The position numbers and the translations under genes were made by a program. DNA of 64,000 nucleotides, from positions 2,227,517 to 2,291,516 of the forward strand of contig QCWG01000001.1 in assembly GCA_003149575.1 (NCBI GenBank). Direction: 5' to 3'. The notes under the pieces were generated by a model, which searched no databases, had not been told where the DNA came from, and saw only the letters and a list, made by a program, of their open reading frames with translations. The DNA is from Altererythrobacter sp. XM-24bin4. GTDB lineage: Bacteria > Pseudomonadota > Alphaproteobacteria > Sphingomonadales > Sphingomonadaceae. How positions within the stretch are numbered: the first letter of the stretch is position 1; each line of letters opens with the position of its first letter. Below, in pieces: positions 9,575 to 19,319 of this stretch.

Positions 9575-10600
9575 CTAACTACTTGCCCGCTCCAGCAAGC
9601 GCACCCGTACACGCCGTATGCTGGGATGTTCTACCTCTTCACCAGCTGTCACCGCTTCAACCAGCAAGCGACCCGCCTGATCAAGATCGGGCTCAATGGT
9701 CGAAAGAGGCGGATTTGAGAGCTCGCCAGCAGGGATCCCGTCGAAACCGACGACTTTGACCTTGCCCGGCATTTCGATTCCTGCGGCCTGAAATGCTTCC
9801 AGAACTCCAAACGCAATGGCGTCACACACGGCGAACACGCCGTTAAACGCCTTGCCACTGTCGATCAGCGCTTTGGCCGCAAGGCGCCCCTGTTCGCGGC
9901 GTTCCCGACCGTGTTCGATTTCAATCAGTTCCGCAGATTTGCCGAGCTTCCTGGCTTGATCGAGAAAACTGTCCGTGCGTTCGGCAAACTGGCGCTGAAC
10001 CGAATCGTGCGACCCGATGCACACGAGATTCTTGCACCCGCGCTGCACAAGGTGGTCAGCTGCCAGCCGCGCACCAGCATCATTGTCCGAACTGACCCAG
10101 TCGAGATCACCCAAGGGCGAGCCCCAATAGGCGATCGGCTGGCTCGTCTCGCCCACTTTGCGGAAATAGTCCCAAGCTGCGCGATTTGCGGTGGTGCCGA
10201 TCACGATCAGCCCTTCTGCCTGCCCGCGTTCGACATAGTGGCCGAACAGCTTGTCTTCGTCGGCTTGCAGAGAGACCAGGACTTCCAGCCCGCGATCCGC
10301 GGCAGCTGCGCAGATGCCCCCCAGCAAGGCGTAGGAGAACGGATTGACATCGCGCGCACCGCCGCCCGGCTTTGATATCACAACTGTCGCCAACGTGCCT
10401 GTATGCCCGCGCCGCAGTCGCGCTGCGCGTTCGTCAACGAAATAGCCCAGTTCGCTTGCGGCTTCGAGAACGCGGGTTCGCGTTGCCTCTGTAATAACAG
10501 CGGAACCAGACAATGCGCGCGAAACTGTCGACTGGCTGACGCCAGCCTTTTCAGCCACGTCAAAACTTGTGACGCGCATAGGCTTGCGGGTCGCGTCCAT
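9575..10600 (-). CDS. LacI-family transcriptional regulator, likely of the Entner-Doudoroff operon
   Basis: DNA-binding regulator of 341 residues. The N-terminal HTH and hinge helix are clear (VTSFDVAEKAGVSQSTVSRA, then LSGSAVITEATR), followed by a periplasmic-binding-like sensor domain (ending KVKVVGFDGIPAGELSNPPL). ATG 10600 is preferred over 10615 because GGGAG lies 8 bases upstream of it. The gene is divergent from zwf-edd-glk-eda-ppc, with a perfect 12-base palindrome in between, so control of that operon by a sugar or ED intermediate is the natural inference. The effector cannot be read from the sequence. Confidence 0.9.
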   Translation of the reverse strand: MDATRKPMRVTSFDVAEKAGVSQSTVSRALSGSAVITEATRTRVLEAASELGYFVDERAARLRRGHTGTLATVVISKPGGGARDVNPFSYALLGGICAAAADRGLEVLVSLQADEDKLFGHYVERGQAEGLIVIGTTANRAAWDYFRKVGETSQPIAYWGSPLGDLDWVSSDNDAGARLAADHLVQRGCKNLVCIGSHDSVQRQFAERTDSFLDQARKLGKSAELIEIEHGRERREQGRLAAKALIDSGKAFNGVFAVCDAIAFGVLEAFQAAGIEMPGKVKVVGFDGIPAGELSNPPLSTIEPDLDQAGRLLVEAVTAGEEVEHPSIRRVRVRLLERASS

Positions 10601-10640
10601 TTCTCTCCCTTTCATGGCCGAAATTCTTGTTACGGTCCGT

Positions 10641-10652
10641 GCATAGCTATGC
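10641..10652. promoter_or_regulatory. Candidate LacI-family operator
   Basis: GCATAGCTATGC is a perfect 12-base palindrome in the short gap between the LacI-type gene and zwf. A further half-like copy (GATGCTATG) follows at once. LacI-family regulators bind symmetric sites of this size near their own promoters. The function is inferred; only the symmetry and position are seen. Confidence 0.5.
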
Positions 10653-10720
10653 GATGCTATGGCCGAGAATTGTGCGGTGCGCTAGATGGTGGTGAGACCA
10701 TCCTTGGGAGAAGCGTTTAG

Positions 10721-12184
10721 ATGGAAGTGTCTTCGACAGGCAGCGAACAGTTTACCGCTGACCGAATCTTGCTGTTCGGGGCCACAGGTGACCTCGCGCA
10801 GCGTATGCTTTTGCCTTCGCTCAGCGCGCTGCATGCTGACGGCCTGATCGCTCCTGATTTGAAGATCATTGGCACAGCTCGGTCTGAAATGTCCGATGCG
10901 GAATTCCGCAACTTCGCCCGCGAAGCTTTGGAAAAGTATATGCCCGCCGAGCGACGCGGCGGAATGGCAGAATTCCTGAACCGACTCAGCTATCAACCGC
11001 TTGATGCAACTTCGCTGGATGGGTTCAAGGAACTGGCGGAAAAGGTCGGTGAGCCCAAGCAAGGCCTGGCAATCTTCCTGTCGACAGCACCCAGTCTGTT
11101 TGAACCGACCATAAAAGGCTTGCAGCATGCCGGGCTCGACGGCGCAAACGTGCGCATGTGCCTGGAAAAACCGCTTGGCACCGACCTTAGTTCAAGCTGC
11201 GAGATCAATGATGCAGTCGCGACCGCATTTCCGGAGGACCGGATTTTCCGGATCGACCACTATTTAGGCAAGGAGACGGTCCAGAACCTGCTCGCGCTGA
11301 GGTTTGCGAACCTCATGTTCGAACCGATCTGGAATGCAGCGCATATTGACCACGTCCAGATCACTGTCGCTGAGACTATCGGTCTGGAATCGCGCGTCAG
11401 CTATTATGACGACAGTGGCGCACTGCGCGACATGGTACAGAACCACATGCTGCAATTGCTTGCATTGGTAGCCATGGAGCCGCCCAGCGACTTTGACGCA
11501 ACTGCCGTGCGCGACGAGAAGGTCAAAGTCCTGCGTGCCCTTCGAAAAGTTGCAGTCGGAGATACTGTAATCGGACAATATCGCGCTGGCGCAATCAGTG
11601 GCGAAGCCGTGCCAGGCTATGATGACGAACTCGGCAAGGATTCCGGCACCGAGACGTTCGTTGCGATAAAGGGCCATGTCGACAATTGGCGCTGGAAAGG
11701 CGTGCCGTTTTACCTGCGTACCGGCAAACGCCTGCCTGAGCGTGTGACCGAAATCGTAGTTCAATTTCGCTGCGTGCCGCATTCGATCTTTGCTGGCAAA
11801 GGCGCGACGATGCAGCCCAACCGGCTGGTGATCGGAATCCAGCCGGAAGAGAATGTCACTTTGTCACTTATGACCAAAGTGCCCGGGCTTGACCGCGAAG
11901 GCATTCGACTTCGCCAGGTTCCTTTGGATATTGCCATGCCTGATGCCTTTGTAGGGCAACACCGCCGGATCGCCTACGAACGGCTGCTGCTGGATCTGAT
12001 CGAAGGTGATCAGACGCTATTCGTTCGTCGTGACGAGGTAGAGGCGCAGTGGCAGTGGATCGATGCCATTCGCGAGGTTTGGCAATCGAGCGGGCAAACA
12101 CCGAAAACCTATACAGCGGGCAGTTGGGGCCCAAGCGCCGCCATAGCGCTGACAGAACGTGACGGAGTAAGCTGGCATGAGTGA
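10721..12184 (+). CDS. zwf: Glucose-6-phosphate 1-dehydrogenase
   Basis: Oxidises glucose 6-phosphate to 6-phosphogluconolactone with NAD(P)+, the entry to the Entner-Doudoroff and pentose phosphate routes. The nucleotide-binding loop [18 protein letters not shown] is near the N-terminus; the catalytic signature [15 protein letters not shown] and the substrate segment [20 protein letters not shown] are intact. 487 residues, the family length. GGGAGAAG ends about 10 bases before ATG 10721. It is the first gene of a five-gene operon and overlaps edd by 8 bases. No pgl (6-phosphogluconolactonase) gene is in the operon. Confidence 0.97.
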   Translation: MEVSSTGSEQFTADRILLFGATGDLAQRMLLPSLSALHADGLIAPDLKIIGTARSEMSDAEFRNFAREALEKYMPAERRGGMAEFLNRLSYQPLDATSLDGFKELAEKVGEPKQGLAIFLSTAPSLFEPTIKGLQHAGLDGANVRMCLEKPLGTDLSSSCEINDAVATAFPEDRIFRIDHYLGKETVQNLLALRFANLMFEPIWNAAHIDHVQITVAETIGLESRVSYYDDSGALRDMVQNHMLQLLALVAMEPPSDFDATAVRDEKVKVLRALRKVAVGDTVIGQYRAGAISGEAVPGYDDELGKDSGTETFVAIKGHVDNWRWKGVPFYLRTGKRLPERVTEIVVQFRCVPHSIFAGKGATMQPNRLVIGIQPEENVTLSLMTKVPGLDREGIRLRQVPLDIAMPDAFVGQHRRIAYERLLLDLIEGDQTLFVRRDEVEAQWQWIDAIREVWQSSGQTPKTYTAGSWGPSAAIALTERDGVSWHE

Positions 12185-13985
12185 ATTGAACTCAACTATT
12201 GCCAAAGTGACCGCGCGCGTGATCGAAAAGTCGCGCGATAGCCGTCAGTCCTACCTGGATCTGATGGATCGCGAAGCGGACCGCATGCCCGATATGAATG
12301 CGGTATCCTGTTCGAATCTCGCGCACGCTTTTGCCGGTGCGGTCGAAGATCAGGAGACGCTCCGCCAAGGTACGAGCCCCAATATCGGCATCGTGAGCGC
12401 TTACAACGATATGCTGTCCGCGCATCAGCCCTATGGCCGCTACCCTGAACGACTGAAGGTCTACGCCCGTGAAGTTGGCGCTACCGCGCAAGTGGCTGGC
12501 GGCACGCCTGCCATGTGTGACGGTGTGACACAGGGCGAGGACGGGATGGAACTCTCGCTCTTCAGCCGAGATGTGATCGCGCTGTCGACCGGTGTCGCGT
12601 TGAGCCATCAAATGTATTCGGGCGTGGCGCTGCTGGGCATTTGCGACAAGATCGTGCCCGGCCTGATGATAGGTGCGCTGCGTTTCGGCCATTTGCCCGC
12701 CGTTTTCGTGCCATCTGGCCCGATGCCCAGCGGGATTGCCAACAAGGAAAAACAGCGAGTCCGCCAGCTTTATGCAGAAGGCAAGGCGACCCGCGCCGAA
12801 CTGCTCGAAAGCGAAAGCGCCAGCTATCATTCGCCCGGTACTTGTACCTTCTTCGGCACCGCTAATTCGAACCAGATGATGATGGAGATGATGGGGATGC
12901 ACATCCCCGGCAGCGCCTTCATCCAGCCCGGCACAAAATTGCGCCAAGCGCTGGATCGCGCCGCGGTGCATCGCTTGGTCGAGCTAGCCGGGACGCGTGA
13001 ACGCAAGATGGCAAAGATGGTTGACGAAAAAGCGATCATCAACGCTGCCGTCGGCCTGCTCGCCACCGGCGGATCAACCAACCACGCGATCCATATCCCC
13101 GCAATGGCTCGTGCAGCGGGCGTTCAATTCGATTGGAATGATCTCAGCGAGCTTTCCAGCGTCGTGCCGCTGATCGCGCGCGTCTATCCCAATGGCGAAG
13201 GCGATGTGAATCATTTCCATGCCGCAGGCGGGATGGGATATGTGATCCGCGAATTGCTCGACGCAGGTCTGGCGCACCGCGACATCCTGACCGTGTGGGA
13301 TGGCGATCTTTCGGCATACGGTAAAGAACCAGGCCTCGACGAGAATGACGAGCTCGTCTGGCGCGAGGTCGGGTCAAGCGGCGATGAAACCATGCTCAAA
13401 CCCGCCAGCGATCCGTTTCAGGCCGATGGCGGCATGCGGCTGGTACAAGGCAATCTGGGCCGCGGCTGTTTCAAGTCCTCCGCAGTTGCCAAAGAACGCT
13501 ACACTGTCGAGGCACCATGCCGCGTATTCGAAGATCAGCCTTCTGTCGCAGCGGCGTTCAAAGCGGGCGAGCTGGACAAGGATGTTGTGGTCGTGGTCCG
13601 TTTCCAGGGACCGCGCGCCAATGGCATGCCCGAATTGCACAGCCTGACGCCGCCGCTCGGCGTCTTGCAGGATCGCGGGTACCGCGTTGCGCTGGTGACT
13701 GATGGCCGCATGTCGGGCGCATCGGGCAAGGTCCCCGCCGCGATTCATGTCACACCCGAAGCGCTCGGCGGCGGACCGCTGGCCAAACTGCGCGATGGAG
13801 ACATTGTGCGTGTATGCGCAACGACCGGCGAGCTTTCGACCACCGCCGATCTCGACAGCCGGGCACCCGTGCCCGATCCAGCGGCGGATGTGGGCGTAGG
13901 GCGTGAGCTTTTCGCCATGTTCCGCAATCTGGCAGACGGCGCGGAGCAAGGCGGCAGCGCGATGCTGAAAACAGCGGGGCTTTGA
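12177..13985 (+). CDS. edd: Phosphogluconate dehydratase
   Basis: Dehydrates 6-phosphogluconate to 2-keto-3-deoxy-6-phosphogluconate, the first specific Entner-Doudoroff step. It belongs to the IlvD/Edd family of iron-sulfur dehydratases. Cysteines fall at family positions ([42 protein letters not shown]), and the C-terminal [17 protein letters not shown] segment is typical. 602 residues matches Edd rather than IlvD. It starts inside zwf and its stop overlaps the glk ATG by one base, indicating tight coupling. Confidence 0.97.
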   Translation: MSELNSTIAKVTARVIEKSRDSRQSYLDLMDREADRMPDMNAVSCSNLAHAFAGAVEDQETLRQGTSPNIGIVSAYNDMLSAHQPYGRYPERLKVYAREVGATAQVAGGTPAMCDGVTQGEDGMELSLFSRDVIALSTGVALSHQMYSGVALLGICDKIVPGLMIGALRFGHLPAVFVPSGPMPSGIANKEKQRVRQLYAEGKATRAELLESESASYHSPGTCTFFGTANSNQMMMEMMGMHIPGSAFIQPGTKLRQALDRAAVHRLVELAGTRERKMAKMVDEKAIINAAVGLLATGGSTNHAIHIPAMARAAGVQFDWNDLSELSSVVPLIARVYPNGEGDVNHFHAAGGMGYVIRELLDAGLAHRDILTVWDGDLSAYGKEPGLDENDELVWREVGSSGDETMLKPASDPFQADGGMRLVQGNLGRGCFKSSAVAKERYTVEAPCRVFEDQPSVAAAFKAGELDKDVVVVVRFQGPRANGMPELHSLTPPLGVLQDRGYRVALVTDGRMSGASGKVPAAIHVTPEALGGGPLAKLRDGDIVRVCATTGELSTTADLDSRAPVPDPAADVGVGRELFAMFRNLADGAEQGGSAMLKTAGL

Positions 13986-14974
13986 TGAGCGGCGGCGTAA
14001 CCGAGATCGTTACCGTCGATATCGGCGGCACACACGCGCGCTTTGCCTTGGCTCAGATCGCCGCCGATGGCGCGATTACGCTGGACGAGCCCGAAACACT
14101 AAACACCAGTGATCATGCGAGCTTTCAGACTGCATGGGAGGATTTCCGCAAACGCAAGGGCGGCTCGCTTCCGTCTGCTGTCACTATGGCTGTCGCCGGG
14201 CCGGTAAAGCACGATCTGATCCGCTTCACCAACAACCCGTGGATCATCCGCCCGCCATTGATCGAGGAAAAGCTGGGCTGCACGCATTTCACGATCGTGA
14301 ATGATTTTGCTGCTGTTGCGCACGCTGCAGCACGCGCACCGAACGAACAATTCCTGCATCTGGCGGGACCCGAAGAGGATCTGCCTGCTTCCGGAACCAT
14401 TAGCGTTGTCGGCCCTGGCACCGGGCTTGGCGTGGCGCACTTCTACCGCGATGAAGACGGAAGCTACCGCGTCCAAGCCACCGAAGGTGGGCACGGCGAC
14501 TATGCCCCGCTCGACAGCATTGAAGACGCCATCCTCGCGCGGCTGCGCAAGCGGCACAATCGCGTGTCTGACGAACGCGTCGTATCGGGCCCTGCAATTG
14601 TCGACATTTATCAGACGCTTGCCGCCTTGGAGCACCGCTCGATCGATCCCGACCTTGATGACCGCGCGATCTGGACACGTGGCACGACAAACAAAGACAG
14701 CTTAGCATCGGCGGCTGTGGATCGCTTCTGCCTGGCTTTGGGCTCGGTCGCAGGTGACATCGCATTGGCCCAAGGCGCCAGTGGCGTCGTGATCGCGGGC
14801 GGCCTCGGCTATCGCATCCGCGACACACTGCTCGCGTCGGGCTTTGCTGACCGTTTTGCCGCCAAAGGGCGCTTTGCCGGAATGATGGCGAACATGCCTG
14901 TTAAACTGATTGTGCACCCGCAACCCGGCCTGTTCGGCGCGGCAGCGGCATTTGCAAGGGAACATTCGAAATGA
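13985..14974 (+). CDS. glk: Glucokinase
   Basis: Phosphorylates glucose to glucose 6-phosphate with ATP and so feeds zwf in the same operon. This is the bacterial Glk type: phosphate loop VDIGGTHARFALA at the N-terminus, catalytic region FTIVNDFAAVAHA, then GPGTGLGVAHF and EGGHGDYAP. 329 residues from ATG 13985; the start follows the TGATG overlap with edd. C-terminal GVVIAGGLGYRI is the adenosine-binding stretch. It overlaps the following eda by 4 bases. Confidence 0.95.
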   Translation: MSGGVTEIVTVDIGGTHARFALAQIAADGAITLDEPETLNTSDHASFQTAWEDFRKRKGGSLPSAVTMAVAGPVKHDLIRFTNNPWIIRPPLIEEKLGCTHFTIVNDFAAVAHAAARAPNEQFLHLAGPEEDLPASGTISVVGPGTGLGVAHFYRDEDGSYRVQATEGGHGDYAPLDSIEDAILARLRKRHNRVSDERVVSGPAIVDIYQTLAALEHRSIDPDLDDRAIWTRGTTNKDSLASAAVDRFCLALGSVAGDIALAQGASGVVIAGGLGYRIRDTLLASGFADRFAAKGRFAGMMANMPVKLIVHPQPGLFGAAAAFAREHSK

Positions 14975-15585
14975 TGGACGTGGAAAGCGTCATGCGCTTG
15001 GCACCTGTTGTGCCCGTGATCGTGATCGACGAGCTAGAACATGCTGTGCCGTTGGCCGAAGCACTGGTCGCAGGCGGACTGCGCGCGCTTGAAGTCACAT
15101 TGCGTACCCCTGTGGCACTCGATGCGATCAAGGCAATGAAGCAAGTGCCGGGTGCGGTAGTGGGCGCGGGTACTGTGACGAATGCAGACGAATTGGAAGA
15201 CGCGCTGGAAGCAGGCGCGGAATTCATCGTCTCGCCCGGACTCACAGAACCACTTGCACGCGCAGCAATCGCTTCGCAAGTCGCCTTCCTGCCCGGAACA
15301 GCGGACGCCAGCGATATCATGCGCGGGCTGGATTTGGGCCTGAGGCATTTTAAATTCTTTCCCGCTATGGCGGCGGGTGGCTTGCCCGCGTTAAAGGCGC
15401 TGTCCGCGCCATTCGGCCATGTAAAATTCTGCCCAACAGGCGGGATCGGGCCAGACAATGCGGCAGAATGGCTTGCCCATGACGCTGTGCTGTGTGTGGG
15501 CGGCAGCTGGGTTTCGCCGCGGGGCGTGCCGGACAAGGCCATGATTGAAACGCTCGCCCTCGATGCGGCGCAGCTTGGTTCATGA
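14971..15585 (+). CDS. eda: KDPG/KHG aldolase
   Basis: Cleaves 2-keto-3-deoxy-6-phosphogluconate to pyruvate and glyceraldehyde 3-phosphate, closing the Entner-Doudoroff pathway. The Schiff-base lysine lies in LRHFKFFPAMAAGG; the general base glutamate in LEVTLRTP; GAGTVTN and FCPTGGI are phosphate-binding loops. 204 residues, class I aldolase length. It overlaps glk at the 5' end and ppc at the 3' end (both ATGA), so the genes glk-eda-ppc are co-translated. Confidence 0.96.
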   Translation: MMDVESVMRLAPVVPVIVIDELEHAVPLAEALVAGGLRALEVTLRTPVALDAIKAMKQVPGAVVGAGTVTNADELEDALEAGAEFIVSPGLTEPLARAAIASQVAFLPGTADASDIMRGLDLGLRHFKFFPAMAAGGLPALKALSAPFGHVKFCPTGGIGPDNAAEWLAHDAVLCVGGSWVSPRGVPDKAMIETLALDAAQLGS

Positions 15586-18359
15586 AGAACGTCAGCGATC
15601 TTCTTGAACATCTGAGCGGCCTCCATGCGCGTACGCGAGAGACGCCACTGTTCAATCCTGTCTTTCAGCTGGGCCTTGATCTCTCTCGCAAACTTGAATC
15701 GAGCGAGATCAATCTTGACGCGATCGAGGCGCTGGTCGCGGAACTGGAATGCCAGAGCATGCAAAGCCGCGCCAAGCGCTTGCGGCGATTGGTCGCACCG
15801 GTTTCGCCAGCAAAGAACCATGCCGCGCTGGCGGCCGCGCTGACGGAAGAAGATTTCGACGCCTTCCGTGCGCGCTGGGAACGCCCGCAACTGCACGCGG
15901 TGTTCACCGCCCATCCAACCTTTCTTCTAACGCCGGCGCAATCGGCAGCGGTTGCCGATGCTGCGAGCAGCGAAGAAGATATCGGCGCGAACGCCTGTGT
16001 CGCCAATGCCGACCGCCCAGCAGTGACACTGGAATACGAACATGGTCGCGCCATGCGCGCGATTGCCAATGCGCAGGATGCGCGCGATGCCATTGTTGGT
16101 GAAGTGCTAGAGCAAGCCGCAGACAGGTTTCCCGACCAGTGGCACGACTTTGCGCCGCTGCCTTTCCGTTTTGCAAGCTGGGTCGGTTACGACATGGACG
16201 GACGAACCGACATCAAATGGTTCGATTCGATCGGCTTCCGCTTTTCTGAAAAAGTTGCCCGATTACAGCGCTATACAGCATCTCTTGAAGCTATCGACGA
16301 GCAACACGCGCTACTTGAGACACTGCGCCCTGCCCGCGCCTATGCTGAAGCGAGAGCTGCCGATTTCGCGGAAGACTTGAGCGAGCCCGAGGCATTGTCG
16401 AAAGCGGCAAACACGCTGACAGCGGATCATCCGCACAAACTGCTCAGCCTAGCGCCGATCATCACATCGCTGGAAGAAGAAGCGGCCGGTGCTGACGTGG
16501 CGCGCGCAGTGCAGCTCAAAACGCTTGCTGCAGGGATGCGTGCCGACGGACTTGGCATGGGCTGGATCCATTTCCGGGTAAATTCAAGCCAGCTCCACAA
16601 TGCGATCCGTCGCCGGATTGACCCGAACAACACGCTCGACCTGGCCAGCAAAGGCGCCATGGTGGCGCTGCGCGACATTCTTGCCCGGGTTAAGCCGCTG
16701 CGGACCAACTTTGCCGCACTGGCGATCGAGAGCTCGACCGCGATCCGCCAATTCATCGCGATGGCGCAGATCATCGAGCATATCGATGGGGACGCACCGA
16801 TCCGCATGCTGATTGCGGAATGCGAGCAGCCCTCCACGATTCTGGCGGCGCTCTATTTCGCCAAGCTGTTCGGGATCGAGGACAAGGTTGATGTCTCCCC
16901 CTTGTTCGAGACAGAGGGCGCGCTTGAGCACGGTGGGCGTTTCCTGGATGCCCTGTGCCGCGAAGAAATCTATCAAGACTACGTGCGCAAACGTGGCCGG
17001 CTGGCAATCCAAACGGGCTTCTCCGATGCGGGACGGTTTGTCGGGCAATTGCCCGCCAGTCTGGCGATCGAGCGGCTGCAGGGTCGCCTGAGCGAAGCGA
17101 TGGACAAGAATGGTCTGAACGATGTTGCAGCGCTGATCTTCAACACTCACGGCGAGAGCATGGGCCGCGGAGCGCATCCGGACAGTTTCGAAGACCGTCT
17201 GACCTGGCCGCTAAGCCCGTGGGCCAAGCGACGTTTCGCGCGCGCAGGAATCAAGCTTGAGCCTGAAGTCAGCTTCCAGGGCGGCGACGGCTATATGTTC
17301 TTCGCAACGCCAGAGCTGGCGCGCGCCACACTGACCCGGATTGCCGAGTTGCAACCTGCCCATACTGATCCAGATGCGCCGGCTGATCCGTTTTATCGGC
17401 GCACTGATCTCAGCTTGGACTTTTATCGCGCAATTCGCCGCCATCAGCACGAGCATCTGGAAAGCCAGACCTATTCGCGCGCGCTGACGGCCTTTGGCCT
17501 TGGGCTACTGAATTCCACCGGCAGCCGCGTTTCCCGCCGCCAAAGCGATATTCGCGCTGACCGCGAGATGAGCCTGCGCCAGATCCGCGCCATTCCGCAC
17601 AACGCGATCCTGCAGCAGCTGGGCTATCCGGTGAATATCATTTCCGGCATCGGCAGCGCGGCAGATGGCAATTATGAAGAGCTTGCAGCGCTGATCATGG
17701 AAAGCGAGCGCGGGCGCCAGCTGATCCGGCTGGCGCGAAGCTCCAACGCGCTGGCAAGCATCAAGACGGTTGCTGCGCATGGCGAGCTGTTCAACAGCGC
17801 TTATTGGGCCAGCCGCCCTTATCGCGGCATAGAAGGCCACCTGTCCGATGCCTGTGAGGCGCTGGCAGAGTATCTGACCAAGGATGACCGTGCGGGCGTG
17901 TATCGCCGGCTGGCATCGCGGCTGAGGGTTGATGCGCTGAAGCTGCATCGCCTGCTCGATCTGATCCCGGACGAGAATCCGTTAGAGGATCGTGAGAATA
18001 TCCGCCGCACGATCGGCGCTGCACAAGCGCTGCGTTTGGCGTTGCTGCAGCATATGTTCCTGCGCGCTGTATCGGTGCCGGTTTTCAGCCGGGCAAACGA
18101 TATCAGCCGCGATGATGTGTTGGAGATGGTATTCTCGCTGCGCGTCGACGATGCTTTGGTGCAAATGCGCCGGGCCTTCCCAACGCACTTCCCGCAGATG
18201 ACCGATTTCGCGGTCGATGCCCCCAGCGACTATCCCGACAGCACCGGCGAAAGCTACGCCAATATCGCGCGCGACTATATCGATCCGATCGAGCGCGCAT
18301 ACGGGCTCTGTTTGAGGCTATCTACCGCTATTGCAAACGTGTTCGGCGCGCACGGCTGA
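15582..18359 (+). CDS. ppc: Divergent phosphoenolpyruvate carboxylase
   Basis: Expected to carboxylate PEP to oxaloacetate and refill the TCA cycle; its place in the ED operon fits. 925 residues, PEPC length. Aligned by eye with E. coli PEPC, the active His is kept (FTAHPT), the metal ligands appear kept (PLFETEGALEHGG and TGFSDAGRF), and IHFRVNSSQ, MGRGAHP and SLRQIRAIP match the arginine-bearing motifs. Changes are marked: TAHPTE is TAHPTF, the GGDRDGNP motif is GYDMDGRT, and the loop HGRGGSIGRGG is shortened to HGESMGRGA, which loses one arginine. It may be a lineage-specific form with altered kinetics or control. It is convergent with tilS, 2 bases away. Confidence 0.8.
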   Translation: MKNVSDLLEHLSGLHARTRETPLFNPVFQLGLDLSRKLESSEINLDAIEALVAELECQSMQSRAKRLRRLVAPVSPAKNHAALAAALTEEDFDAFRARWERPQLHAVFTAHPTFLLTPAQSAAVADAASSEEDIGANACVANADRPAVTLEYEHGRAMRAIANAQDARDAIVGEVLEQAADRFPDQWHDFAPLPFRFASWVGYDMDGRTDIKWFDSIGFRFSEKVARLQRYTASLEAIDEQHALLETLRPARAYAEARAADFAEDLSEPEALSKAANTLTADHPHKLLSLAPIITSLEEEAAGADVARAVQLKTLAAGMRADGLGMGWIHFRVNSSQLHNAIRRRIDPNNTLDLASKGAMVALRDILARVKPLRTNFAALAIESSTAIRQFIAMAQIIEHIDGDAPIRMLIAECEQPSTILAALYFAKLFGIEDKVDVSPLFETEGALEHGGRFLDALCREEIYQDYVRKRGRLAIQTGFSDAGRFVGQLPASLAIERLQGRLSEAMDKNGLNDVAALIFNTHGESMGRGAHPDSFEDRLTWPLSPWAKRRFARAGIKLEPEVSFQGGDGYMFFATPELARATLTRIAELQPAHTDPDAPADPFYRRTDLSLDFYRAIRRHQHEHLESQTYSRALTAFGLGLLNSTGSRVSRRQSDIRADREMSLRQIRAIPHNAILQQLGYPVNIISGIGSAADGNYEELAALIMESERGRQLIRLARSSNALASIKTVAAHGELFNSAYWASRPYRGIEGHLSDACEALAEYLTKDDRAGVYRRLASRLRVDALKLHRLLDLIPDENPLEDRENIRRTIGAAQALRLALLQHMFLRAVSVPVFSRANDISRDDVLEMVFSLRVDDALVQMRRAFPTHFPQMTDFAVDAPSDYPDSTGESYANIARDYIDPIERAYGLCLRLSTAIANVFGAHG

Positions 18360-18361
18360 GT

Positions 18362-19300
18362 CTAGGATCGACGCGGCGGCTCGGGTGAAAAGTTGAGGAA
18401 CTGTCCGTCATCCTCAGACCGCAACTCGACCATCACGCCCGCCACATTGCCCTTGCGTTGATTGGAGAATTTGTCGTCGAGACTGGCAATGTCGCTACCC
18501 CGTGGGTCACCGCCCAGCTCCTTGATGGCGCGGGTCATCAGACGCAGTCTCGTCTCACGCATCGGGTGTAATGGTAGCCGGATAGCATTGCGTGTGCGCT
18601 GTGCATTCTGTTCCCAGAACCGCTGAACCTCATAATCCAGAGCTTCATCCGCATCGGCCAGATGTTGCGCGGATTGCGCAATCGCCAACGGGTCAAGCCA
18701 GTCGGCGTCAGCCAGCGCCTGCCGGATCCGCACTCTGTCGAAACGATCATTCTGGTTTGATGGATCTTCTACCGCGTCCAGCCCGGCTGCCGAGACCACG
18801 CTTTCCAGCTCTGCTCGACGAAAGCCAAGCAAGGGCCGGACAATGCGCAGCCCTCCTGCTTCGGTCTCATTAACCCGGCGCACGCCTGCCAAACCGGCAA
18901 CGCCGCTTCCACGGTTCAACCGCATCAGCAGGGTTTCGGCCTGATCGTCCGCATGATGTGCCGTCATGATAGCCGCCAGACCGCGATCACTCACCCAGTG
19001 CTCAAGCGCTGCGTATCGTGCTTCACGCGCTTGAGCCTGCAAGTTGCCCTCGGGCACCTGAACGGTCAGCACAGTGCACGCAATATCCCGCTCAGAGCAC
19101 ACCTGCTCGACGAAGGCGCATTCGCTTTTCGCTTCTGCCCGCAGGCCATGATCGACGGTAGCCACCTCGAATTGCTCCGCATACACAGCATGGGCCATAA
19201 GCAGCATCGCCAAGCTGTCTGGACCGCCAGACACAGCCAAGCCGAAGCGTTGATCACCCAGACCCGCGCGTTCGACCTCGGCGCGAAACCGCCGGGTCAA
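18362..19300 (-). CDS. tilS: tRNA(Ile)-lysidine synthetase TilS
   Basis: Converts the anticodon cytidine of the AUA-reading tRNA(Ile) to lysidine with ATP. The PP-loop FGLAVSGGPDSLAMLLM and the conserved segments VDHGLRAEA, ARYAALEHW and TAHHADDQAETLLMRL are all present. 312 residues, a short form with little of the C-terminal tRNA-binding domains. There is no ATG: the frame is bounded by a stop inside the end of cpoB, and TTG 19300 is the only conventional start; residues upstream (FDPEL) also look family-like, so initiation may lie a few codons earlier. It directly follows cpoB and is probably coupled to it. Confidence 0.93.
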   Translation of the reverse strand: MTRRFRAEVERAGLGDQRFGLAVSGGPDSLAMLLMAHAVYAEQFEVATVDHGLRAEAKSECAFVEQVCSERDIACTVLTVQVPEGNLQAQAREARYAALEHWVSDRGLAAIMTAHHADDQAETLLMRLNRGSGVAGLAGVRRVNETEAGGLRIVRPLLGFRRAELESVVSAAGLDAVEDPSNQNDRFDRVRIRQALADADWLDPLAIAQSAQHLADADEALDYEVQRFWEQNAQRTRNAIRLPLHPMRETRLRLMTRAIKELGGDPRGSDIASLDDKFSNQRKGNVAGVMVELRSEDDGQFLNFSPEPPRRS

Positions 19301-19319
19301 TTCCGGATCGAACGCCGTA

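Noticed and set aside
14901..15914. 337-codon minus-strand frame opposite eda and the start of ppc
   Set aside because: Low-complexity Ala/Ser composition and full overlap with two certain genes; no motif and no ribosome-binding site.
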